Assembly: GCA_003644265.1 (NCBI GenBank)
Contig: QNBX01000004.1
Coordinates: 6,910 to 70,909 of the forward strand
Reading direction: 5' to 3'
Source of the DNA: Planctomycetota bacterium
GTDB lineage: Bacteria; Planctomycetota; B15-G4
DNA length: 64,000 nucleotides
Part shown: positions 24,503 through 31,589 of the stretch, piece by piece
How positions within the stretch are numbered: the stretch's first letter is position 1
How the letters are laid out: each line of letters begins with the position of its first letter
The notes under the pieces: generated by a model
What the model saw: only the letters and a program-made list of their open reading frames with translations
Database searches by the model: none
What the model was told of the DNA's origin: nothing
Position numbers and translations under genes: made by a program

Positions 24503-26313
24503 CCGAGCCATCCAAGCAGCCCGTCCGTTCCATCCTTGCGACGGACTGCGGCAGCACGACCACCAAGGCCATCCTGATCGAGCGGACCGACGAGGGCTTC
24601 CGCCTCAAGGTGCGCGGCGAGGCCCCCACGACGGTCGAGAAGCCCTTCGATGACGTGACCGTGGGCGTAATCAACGCCGTGACCGAGGTGCAGGAGCTGA
24701 TCGGCCGCCCGATCCTCGACGAACAGGGCCAGATCCTGATCGGTCAGAAGGGCGACGCCGGCGTCGACCTCTACCTGTCCACCAGCAGCGCCGGCGGCGG
24801 CCTGCAGATGCTGGTGGCCGGCGTGGTGCGCAGCATGACGGCCGAGTCGGCCGAACGCGCCGCCCTGGGCGCGGGCGCCATCGTGATGGACGTCATCTGC
24901 AGCAACGACAAGCGCCAGCCCCACGAACAGATCAGCCGCATCCGCCAGCTGCGCCCCGACATGGTGCTGCTCTCGGGCGGCGTGGACGGCGGCACCACCA
25001 GCCACGTGGCCGAACTGGCCGAGCTGATCGGCGCGGCCGACCCCAAGCCGCGCCTGGGCTCGGGCTACGAGCTGCCGGTGGTGTTCGCCGGCAACGTGGA
25101 GGCCCGCGGCGCCGTCACCGACGCGCTGCAGCAGAAGACGGCCCTCTCCATCGTCGACAATCTGCGGCCCGAGCTCGACAGCGAGAACCTCGGCCCGGCC
25201 CGCGACGCCATCCACGACCTGTTCATGGAGCATGTCATGGCCCAGGCGCCGGGCTACGACAAGCTCAAGAGCTGGACCTCGGCGCCGGTCATGCCGACGC
25301 CCGGCGCGGTGGGTGCCATCATCCAGACCGTGGCCGAGCAGCGCGGCATCAGCGTCATCGGCGTGGACATCGGCGGCGCCACCACCGACGTGTTCAGCGT
25401 CTTCGGCGGCACCTTCAACCGCACGGTGTCGGCCAACCTGGGCATGAGCTACTCGATCAGCAACGTCATGGCCAGCGCGGGCATCGACAACGTCATGCGC
25501 TGGGTGCCCTTCGACATCGACGAGGCCGAGCTGCGCAACCGCATCAAGAACAAGATGGTGCGGCCCACGACCATCCCCTCCATGCTCAAGGACCTGCAGG
25601 TCGAGCAGGCCCTGGCGCGCGAGGCCCTGCGCCTGTCGCTGGTGCAGCACAAGGACTTTGCCACCGAGCTCAAGGGCGTGCGCAAGAGCCGCGACATCTC
25701 GGAGGCCTTCAACCAGTCGGGCTCGGGCAACACCATCGTCGACATGATGGAGCTCAAGCTGCTGGTGGGTTCGGGCGGCGTGCTCTCCCACGCGCCGCGC
25801 CGTGTGCAGGCCGCGCTCATGCTGATCGACTCGTTCGAACCCATGGGCGTGACGCGCCTGGCGGTCGACTCCATCTTCATGATGCCGCAGCTGGGCGTGC
25901 TGGCCTCCATCCACGAACAGGCCGCCACCGAGGTGTTCGAGCGCGACTGCCTGGTCATGCTGGGCACCTGCGTGGCGCCGGTGGGCAAGACCAAGGGCGG
26001 ACGACCGCTGGCCAAGCTGCGCATCGAGCTGCCCGACGGCGCCATCGAGCGCAGCATCTCCGCCGGCGACCTGCAACGCATCCCGCTACCCAACGGCGTC
26101 ACGGCGCGCTGCCGCATCGAGCCCGCCAAGGGCGTGGACGTGGGCGCGGGCAAGGGCCAGCCGCTCGACACCGAGTTGGAGGGTGGCGAGGCCGGCATCC
26201 TGCTGGACGGCCGCGGCCGCCCGCTGGCCATCCCCGGCGACGCGAGCGCGCGCGTGGCCGCCATCGAGCAGTGGATCGAGAACCTCGACCTGTACCCCCG
26301 GGACGGACGCTGA
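24499..26313 (+). CDS. GlmL/MutL-like ASKHA-fold ATPase
   Basis: 604 residues from TTG 24499 with AGGAG 7 bases upstream. It resembles GlmL (MutL), the ATPase encoded with B12-dependent glutamate mutase in clostridia. Phosphate-binding loops of the actin/Hsp70/hexokinase fold are clear: ATDCGSTTTKAIL (about 14-26) and GVDIGGATTDVFS (about 292-304). A GSGGVLSHAPRR motif occurs near 422, and the C-terminal about 110 residues are a separate beta-rich module. No mutase S or E subunit, no methylaspartase and no B12-binding motif (DxHxxG) is encoded nearby. Instead the gene sits among membrane-protein genes. Coenzyme reactivation is therefore unlikely as its role here. I infer an energy-supplying or assembly ATPase for the membrane complex. 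Confidence 0.85.
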   Translation: MTEPSKQPVRSILATDCGSTTTKAILIERTDEGFRLKVRGEAPTTVEKPFDDVTVGVINAVTEVQELIGRPILDEQGQILIGQKGDAGVDLYLSTSSAGGGLQMLVAGVVRSMTAESAERAALGAGAIVMDVICSNDKRQPHEQISRIRQLRPDMVLLSGGVDGGTTSHVAELAELIGAADPKPRLGSGYELPVVFAGNVEARGAVTDALQQKTALSIVDNLRPELDSENLGPARDAIHDLFMEHVMAQAPGYDKLKSWTSAPVMPTPGAVGAIIQTVAEQRGISVIGVDIGGATTDVFSVFGGTFNRTVSANLGMSYSISNVMASAGIDNVMRWVPFDIDEAELRNRIKNKMVRPTTIPSMLKDLQVEQALAREALRLSLVQHKDFATELKGVRKSRDISEAFNQSGSGNTIVDMMELKLLVGSGGVLSHAPRRVQAALMLIDSFEPMGVTRLAVDSIFMMPQLGVLASIHEQAATEVFERDCLVMLGTCVAPVGKTKGGRPLAKLRIELPDGAIERSISAGDLQRIPLPNGVTARCRIEPAKGVDVGAGKGQPLDTELEGGEAGILLDGRGRPLAIPGDASARVAAIEQWIENLDLYPRDGR

Positions 26314-26316
26314 ATC

Positions 26317-27441
26317 ATGAGTCACGCCTACACACCCGGCCTCAAGGTCTCCCCGGCCGCCGACTTCATCCGCAGCCGCACCCTGCCCATCCCCGGCGAG
26401 GTGCTGGTGGCGCAGGGCGACCGCGTCGAGCCCGACACGGTGGTGGCCCGGGCGCTGCTGCCCGGCAACGTGATGACGCTCAACCTGTCGCGCCAGCTGG
26501 GCATGGCCGCGGCCGACCTGGCCGACGTCATGCTCGTGGCCGAGGGCGCGTCGGTCACGCAGGGCCAACCCATCGCCCGCAGCAAGGGCATCTTCGGCCT
26601 CATGAAGCAGACGCTGGAGGCGCCCACGACCGGCACGCTCGAGTCGGTCAGCAAGGTCTCCGGCCAGGCGCTGTTCCGCGAGGCGCCCATCCCGGTCGAG
26701 GTCAAGGCCTACGTGGGCGGCGTGGTGAGCGAGGTGGTCACCGGCTTCGGCGTACACGTGGACGCGCGCGGCACCATGGTCCAGGGCATCTTCGGCATCG
26801 GCCCCGAGGTCTCCGGCCCGATCGTGCTGGTGGGCGCCGCGCCCGATCAGCCGCTGCAGCCCGCGGACATCAAGCCCGAGCACAAGGGCGCCGTGCTGGT
26901 GGGAGGATCGCTGGCGCCCCTGGCCACCCTGCGCGCCGCCATCGACGCCGGCGTGGCCGCGCTCGTGACCGGCGGCATCGACGCCAAGGATCTGACCGAG
27001 CTGCTGGGCTACGACCTGGGCGTGGCCATCACCGGCGACGAGGCCGTGGGCCTGACGCTGGTGGTGACCGAGGGCTTCGGACCGCTGCACATGTCCGGCA
27101 AGACGCACGAGCTGCTCTCCGCCCGCGCCGGCAACGTGGCCAGCGTCAGCGGCGCCACCCAGATCCGCGCCGGGGTCATGCGGCCCGAGGTGCTGGTGCC
27201 GCACGAGGTGCCCTCGGTGGAGCAGACCGAGGTCGACACGGGCTTCATGCACGCTGGCTCGGTGGTTCGCATCATCCGCGACCCCCACTTCGGCGAGCTG
27301 GGCAAGGTGGTCGAGCTGCCGCCCGAGCCCGCCGTCTTGGACACCGAGGCCAAGGTGCGTATCCTCTCCGTCACGCTTCGCAGTGGAGATCGGGTGACCT
27401 TGCCGCGCGCCAACGTCGAACTCGTGGACGAGCAGTTCTGA
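26317..27441 (+). CDS. Barrel-sandwich/KOW-like protein of unknown function
   Basis: 374 residues, three bases after the ATPase gene. Residues about 1-160 contain repeated beta hairpins of the biotinyl-lipoyl/barrel-sandwich type (LPIPGEVLVAQGDRVEPDT, AEGASVTQGQPIA, EAPTTGTLESVSK). Residues about 185-265 form an alternating alpha/beta segment with Gly-rich turns (GAVLVGGSLAPLATLRAAI, ALVTGGIDAKDLTELLGYD). The C-terminal 70 residues look like a KOW/SH3-type barrel (HAGSVVRIIRDPHFGELGK, LPRANVELV). There are no membrane spans. This combination is also met in RnfC-like or membrane-fusion proteins, but no cofactor Lys (MKM) or Cys cluster is present. The next start overlaps its stop by one base (TGATG). 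Confidence 0.75.
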   Translation: MSHAYTPGLKVSPAADFIRSRTLPIPGEVLVAQGDRVEPDTVVARALLPGNVMTLNLSRQLGMAAADLADVMLVAEGASVTQGQPIARSKGIFGLMKQTLEAPTTGTLESVSKVSGQALFREAPIPVEVKAYVGGVVSEVVTGFGVHVDARGTMVQGIFGIGPEVSGPIVLVGAAPDQPLQPADIKPEHKGAVLVGGSLAPLATLRAAIDAGVAALVTGGIDAKDLTELLGYDLGVAITGDEAVGLTLVVTEGFGPLHMSGKTHELLSARAGNVASVSGATQIRAGVMRPEVLVPHEVPSVEQTEVDTGFMHAGSVVRIIRDPHFGELGKVVELPPEPAVLDTEAKVRILSVTLRSGDRVTLPRANVELVDEQF

Positions 27442-28280
27442 TGGAAGCGTTCGTCTCCTTTCTCGACTCGGCCGGCGAGGGCATGGCGCCCTGGATCGAC
27501 ACCGGCAAGTTCCCCACGCTGGTCGCGATCCTGGCCTACGCCGCGGTCATGTTCGTGAGCCAGGCGGCGGCCAAGCGCGGGGTGCACATCCCCATCCGCC
27601 GCATCGCCGGCCTCGACGCGCTGGACGAGGCCATCGGCCGCTCCACCGAGATGGGTCGACCCGTGCTGTACGTGCCGGGCATCGATGAGATCAAAGAGAT
27701 CCAGACCATCTACTCGATGATGATCCTGCGCCATGTGGCCAGGAAGACCGCCGAGTACGGCACGGACCTGATCGTGCCGGTCAAGGACTCGGTGGTGATG
27801 GCCTTTGCCGAGGAGGCCGTCAAGCAGGGCTGCCAGGACGCCGGCCGCCCGGACGCCTTCATCGCCGACAACGTGCGCTACCTGTCCAACGAGCAGTTCG
27901 CCTTCTGCGCCGGCGTGGCCGGCATCATGAACCGCGAGCGCCCGGCCGCGAACATCATGCTGGGCATGTTCTTTGCCGAGTCGCTGATCCTGGCCGAGAC
28001 GGGCTACGAGAGCGGCGCCATCCAGGTGGCCGGCACCGCCAAGCAGCACCAGCTGCCGTTCTTCGTGGCGGCCTGCGACTACACCATCATCGGCGAGGAG
28101 TACTTCGCCGTGACGGCCTACCTGACCCGCGAGCCCGGCCTGCTGGGCACCATCCGCGCGGCCGACGTGATCAAGGGCATCGCCATCGCGCTGCTGCTGG
28201 TCGGCGTTGCCCTGGCCACCTACTTCGCCGACGTCGAAGGCGAGACCTGGTTCACCACCTTCCAGCGGCTGTACGGCTGA
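27441..28280 (+). CDS. Membrane-anchored protein, possibly DUF6754-like (A)
   Basis: 279 residues. One hydrophobic span near the N-terminus (FPTLVAILAYAAVMFVS, about 28-44) and one at the C-terminus (GIAIALLLVGVALATYF, about 247-263) enclose a soluble alpha/beta domain of about 200 residues. That domain contains GRPVLYVPGIDEI, AEYGTDLIVPVKDSVVM and QLPFFVAACDYTIIGEEYF, then EPGLLGTIRAADVIKG. The pattern near the end of the domain recurs in the protein at 28960, suggesting a shared fold. I believe this corresponds to the uncharacterised DUF6754 group, with moderate certainty. No enzymatic motif is seen. Confidence 0.75.
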   Translation: MEAFVSFLDSAGEGMAPWIDTGKFPTLVAILAYAAVMFVSQAAAKRGVHIPIRRIAGLDALDEAIGRSTEMGRPVLYVPGIDEIKEIQTIYSMMILRHVARKTAEYGTDLIVPVKDSVVMAFAEEAVKQGCQDAGRPDAFIADNVRYLSNEQFAFCAGVAGIMNRERPAANIMLGMFFAESLILAETGYESGAIQVAGTAKQHQLPFFVAACDYTIIGEEYFAVTAYLTREPGLLGTIRAADVIKGIAIALLLVGVALATYFADVEGETWFTTFQRLYG

Positions 28281-28314
28281 TGGCCCGCGACGCTCAGAGA
28301 GAGAAGCGCGACCG

Positions 28315-28956
28315 ATGAAGCGCGAGATCCCGATTCTGCTCACGGTCCTGTGCGGCCTGGCCATCACCTGGGCCTTCTTCTCACCCTATGGCCCCAGCCA
28401 GGCCGTCAACGACGAGCTGCTGGCCTGGGGCACCGTGCTGTTCTCCGTGGCCTTCCTGTTGGGCATCGGCAACCTGGTACGCATCAGCCTCAAGCAGATC
28501 AGCTCCGGCCACCCCGACCGCTACTACAAGGCGCTGCTGCTGCTGATGCTGTTCGGCTACCTGGGCGTGGGCATCTCCGAGATCCACGGCTGGTTCGGCA
28601 TCACGGAGGGCGACAACCTGCGGCGCGACTGGATCTACAACCGCATCTTCCAGCCGCTGCAGGCCACCATGTTCAGCCTGTTGGCCTTCTACATCGCGTC
28701 GGCGGCCTTCCGCGCCTTCCGCGCGCGCTCCATGGAGGCCACCCTGCTGCTGGTGGCCGGCGCCATCGTCATGCTCGGTCAGGTGCCCCTGGGCGACCAG
28801 ATCACCGGCGGCCTGGCTTCGCGCTGGCTGGCGTTCCTGATGTCCTACATCAACGCGGCGGGCCAGAAGGCCATCATCGTGGGCGCCGCGCTGGGCACCC
28901 TGGCCACGGGCCTGCGCATCGTGCTCGGCCTCGAACGCAGCTACCTTTCGGAGTAG
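28315..28956 (+). CDS. Polytopic membrane protein of GlmL-like operon
   Basis: 213 residues from ATG 28315. Six predicted hydrophobic spans: EIPILLTVLCGLAITWAFF, LFSVAFLLGIGNLVRI, ALLLLMLFGYLGVGI, TMFSLLAFYIASAAF, ATLLLVAGAIVMLG and KAIIVGAALGTLATG. A conserved-looking turn YNRIFQPLQATMF lies between spans 3 and 4. The C-terminus LGLERSYLSE is cytosolic by the positive-inside rule. A 12-codon open frame (28279-28317) ends at a TGA overlapping this ATG and may couple translation to the gene upstream. The family is not recognised. Confidence 0.75.
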   Translation: MKREIPILLTVLCGLAITWAFFSPYGPSQAVNDELLAWGTVLFSVAFLLGIGNLVRISLKQISSGHPDRYYKALLLLMLFGYLGVGISEIHGWFGITEGDNLRRDWIYNRIFQPLQATMFSLLAFYIASAAFRAFRARSMEATLLLVAGAIVMLGQVPLGDQITGGLASRWLAFLMSYINAAGQKAIIVGAALGTLATGLRIVLGLERSYLSE

Positions 28957-28959
28957 GAC

Positions 28960-29802
28960 ATGGCCAGCGCAACCGGACTCGATCGCCGCTGGATCTTCCT
29001 GGTCATGGGGGTGCTCGTGGTGAGCCTGTACGTGCTCGGCGAGGCGGCTGAGATGCCCGTCAACGAGTATGTCCAGAGCTACTACGACACCATCGAGGCC
29101 CTGCCCGAGGGCACCATCGTCATGCTCTCGGCCGACTTCGACCCGGCCAGCATGGCCGAGCTGCTGCCCATGTATCAGGGCACCATCCACCAGCTACTGC
29201 GCAACAACATCCGCGTGCTCAACGTGTCCACCTGGCCCGCGGCGCCGCCCTACACCCGGGCCGAGTTCGATCGCATCGCACCCCAGTACGAGAAGGTCTA
29301 CGGCGTCGATTGGGTCGAGCTGGGCTTCAAGCCGGGCGACGACGTGGCCATGGGCCAGATCGGCCAGTCGGTGCGCTCGGCCTACGCCAAGGACGACCGC
29401 AACCTCAAGCCCCTGAATGAACTGCCACTGCTGAACGACGTGAGCGCAGGCTTCGGCGGCATCTCGCTGCTGATCACCATGAGCGCTGGCTACCCCGGCA
29501 TCCTGGAGTGGATCGCCCAGGCCGGTGGGCGCTACGAGGTGCCGATCCTGACGGGCACCACGGCGGTGCAGACGCCGGACCTGTACGCCTACTACCCCAG
29601 CCAACTCGAGGGCTTCCTGGGCGCCGCCACGGGCGCCACCCAGTACCTGCAACTGGTGGGCGAGCAGACCGAGGACGTGCACGAGTCGCGTGACCGCAAC
29701 CAGGCCCGCATGCTGATCCAGAGCTGGGTCCACATCTTCATCGTGCTGCTGATCGTGGTGGGCAACGTGCTCTACTTCGTCGGCAAGAGGAGCGCCGCGT
29801 GA
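28960..29802 (+). CDS. Membrane-anchored protein, possibly DUF6754-like (B)
   Basis: 280 residues, three bases after the upstream gene, with GGAGTAGG before the ATG. N-terminal anchor (WIFLVMGVLVVSLYVLG) and C-terminal span (SWVHIFIVLLIVVGNVLYFV) flank a soluble domain of about 215 residues, probably extracytoplasmic. The domain begins GTIVMLSADFDPASMAELLPM and includes YEVPILTGTTAVQTPDLYAYYPSQLEGFLGA (31 residues, positions 29537-29629) in which the Tyr-Ala...Leu-x-Gly-x-Leu-Gly spacing resembles protein A of this operon. The last codon overlaps the next gene (GTGA). Function unknown. Confidence 0.72.
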   Translation: MASATGLDRRWIFLVMGVLVVSLYVLGEAAEMPVNEYVQSYYDTIEALPEGTIVMLSADFDPASMAELLPMYQGTIHQLLRNNIRVLNVSTWPAAPPYTRAEFDRIAPQYEKVYGVDWVELGFKPGDDVAMGQIGQSVRSAYAKDDRNLKPLNELPLLNDVSAGFGGISLLITMSAGYPGILEWIAQAGGRYEVPILTGTTAVQTPDLYAYYPSQLEGFLGAATGATQYLQLVGEQTEDVHESRDRNQARMLIQSWVHIFIVLLIVVGNVLYFVGKRSAA

Positions 29803-30725
29803 TCGCCCTGGCCCTGCAGGACACCGCTCGCAGCTTCTTCGACCTGGAGGCGGGCTCGGCCGACCTGGACATCATCGGCGGCTGGCTGGTGGCCTTCCTG
29901 ACCCTGTGCGTGTTCAGCTTCCTGTACAAGGACAACCCCTTCTACAAGTTCGCCGAGCACCTCTTCGTGGGCGCGGGCACGGCCTTCTTCGCGCTGCAGT
30001 ACTACCAGGAGGGCATCCTGGAGCCGCTGCGCGATCACATCGGCGACGCCCTGGAGCACCAGCAGGCGGGCGAGCTGGTTCAGCTGGGTGGCTACGGCGT
30101 CGACGCCGGCATCGCCATCGCCGCGCGCTGCTTCGCCGTGCTGCTGTCGATCATGCTGCTCTCAAGGCTGGTCAAGCCTGGCGGCTGGGCGCCGCGCTGG
30201 CCCCTGGCCATCATGGTGGGCGTCTACGCCGCCATCAAGCTGACCGGCGAGACCCAGTCCAAGCTGGTGCAGCAGTTCCGGGGCATGATGAAGCCGCTCA
30301 CCAGCGACACCGCCATGGCCTGGGGCGACAACTGGCAGAACGTCGAGCAGACCGCCGCGTTCTACACCTTCGCCCAGGTCGTGCTGCTGGTGGGCACGGT
30401 CTGCGCGCTGGGGCACTTCGTGTTCACGTTCCGTCGCACGCGCTTCCTGGGCGGCGTCTCGCGCGTGGGCGTGGTGGTGCTCATGATCACCTTCGGCTCC
30501 ATGTTCGGCTTCACGGTGCTGGGCCGCATCGCCCTGCTGATCGAGCGGGTCGACTCCCTGGGCGGCCTCACCGGCGACGGCTACCAGCTGGCCGGCACGG
30601 ACGGCTCGGTCATGTCGGCCCTGACCTCGCCCCCGGTGCTCACCGGCACGCTGATCGTGCTGGTGCTGCTGCTGCTCAAGGGCAGGCGCGGTGACGGCGA
30701 CGCGGGCAGCGGCAGCGCCGCCTGA
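29799..30725 (+). CDS. Polytopic membrane protein, last gene of GlmL-like operon
   Basis: 308 residues from a GTG overlapping the upstream stop. About seven hydrophobic segments: IIGGWLVAFLTLCVFSFLY, HLFVGAGTAFFALQYY, FAVLLSIMLLSRLV, LAIMVGVYAAIKL, AQVVLLVGTVCALGHFVF, RVGVVVLMITFGSMFGFTV and VLTGTLIVLVLLLLKG. The loop KDNPFYKFAEHLFVGAG is strikingly polar and aromatic and may be a functional site. A convergent PIG-L deacetylase gene ends 33 bases downstream, so the operon ends here. The family is not recognised. Confidence 0.75.
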   Translation: MIALALQDTARSFFDLEAGSADLDIIGGWLVAFLTLCVFSFLYKDNPFYKFAEHLFVGAGTAFFALQYYQEGILEPLRDHIGDALEHQQAGELVQLGGYGVDAGIAIAARCFAVLLSIMLLSRLVKPGGWAPRWPLAIMVGVYAAIKLTGETQSKLVQQFRGMMKPLTSDTAMAWGDNWQNVEQTAAFYTFAQVVLLVGTVCALGHFVFTFRRTRFLGGVSRVGVVVLMITFGSMFGFTVLGRIALLIERVDSLGGLTGDGYQLAGTDGSVMSALTSPPVLTGTLIVLVLLLLKGRRGDGDAGSGSAA

Positions 30726-30758
30726 CGCCGTTGCGTCGCGCGAGCGCCAGCGCTCAGC

Positions 30759-31589
30759 TCAGGCCGGAGACGAGCCCGACGTCTTGCCCGCAGCCGGCGC
30801 CGCGGCTTCGCGATCGGCCCAGAGCTGGCGGGCCCAGGCCGCCGAGCGCTCGGCCGTCCAACCCGCCACCGCGCGTGTCAGGGCCGCCAGTTCCGTCAGG
30901 CCCTCCGTTCTGCGGGCCAGGGCCGAGAGGTCCATCAGGCGCTCCACGGCGCGGCGCGGCTCAGGGCCGCTGAGGCGCGAGAAGGCCGCCTGGCTGGCGT
31001 CCCGCGCCAAGCTGGCGGCGGCCAGGCCGCGGGGCCGATCCTGGCTCACGTGGGCCCGGATGCCGTGGGTCTTGGCCACGCGCGCCGCGGCCACGTCGAC
31101 CTCCCAGACGTCATCCCAGGCGGGCAGCGCGTCCCAGGCACCCCAGCCCCACCAGCGCGCGCCGGCCCTGCCTACGCCCGAGCTCAGGGCGCCCAGCAGA
31201 CAGGCGCGGTGGGTGGCGTGGCGTTCCAGCGGGCTGGGCACCAGCAGCTCATCAGCGCGACGTGCTCCCAGCGCCCGGGCCAGGGCCGCCCCTGCCGCCA
31301 CGGGATCTGCGCGGATGACGTCAGAGCGCAGGCCCAGGAAGAGGGGCGCCTCCAGGCCCAGCGCCTGACAGCAGGCCCGGGACTCCTCGCGCCGGCGGCT
31401 CACGTCCACCGCAGCGCCGCTGGGGTCGATGCCTCCGTCCCCGCGCGCCATGACCACCACGGCGACGCGCGCGCCGGCCTGGGCCAACAGGTGCGCGGTC
31501 CCGCCGCAACCCACCACCTCGTCGTCGGGGTGCGGCGCCAGCACGAGCACCTCACGTCCGGCGGCGCCAGCGGGCGAGTAGCTCCTCAC
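30759..31589 (-). CDS. PIG-L-family deacetylase
   Basis: 276 residues from a GTG at 31589 overlapping the stop of the beta-propeller gene (GTGA). The family signature LAPHPDDEVVGCGGT (about 17-31) gives the zinc ligands His-Pro-Asp-Asp, and a third His is expected in PLERHATHRACL. Members (MshB, BshB, PIG-L) remove N-acetyl groups from amino sugars such as GlcNAc-inositol, GlcNAc-malate or GlcNAc lipids. The C-terminal about 90 residues are helical and outside the core. Which substrate is used is not visible; no bacillithiol or mycothiol partner genes are nearby. Confidence 0.88.
   Translation of the reverse strand: MRSYSPAGAAGREVLVLAPHPDDEVVGCGGTAHLLAQAGARVAVVVMARGDGGIDPSGAAVDVSRRREESRACCQALGLEAPLFLGLRSDVIRADPVAAGAALARALGARRADELLVPSPLERHATHRACLLGALSSGVGRAGARWWGWGAWDALPAWDDVWEVDVAAARVAKTHGIRAHVSQDRPRGLAAASLARDASQAAFSRLSGPEPRRAVERLMDLSALARRTEGLTELAALTRAVAGWTAERSAAWARQLWADREAAAPAAGKTSGSSPA

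Noticed and set aside
24499..26313. Assignment as a true glutamate mutase reactivase (GlmL)
   Set aside because: No mutase subunit, B12-binding motif or methylaspartate pathway gene is nearby; only the ATPase family can be stated.
28279..28317. A 12-codon frame between two membrane genes of the GlmL-like operon
   Set aside because: It overlaps the next ATG as ATGA and may aid coupling, but it is too short to call a gene.
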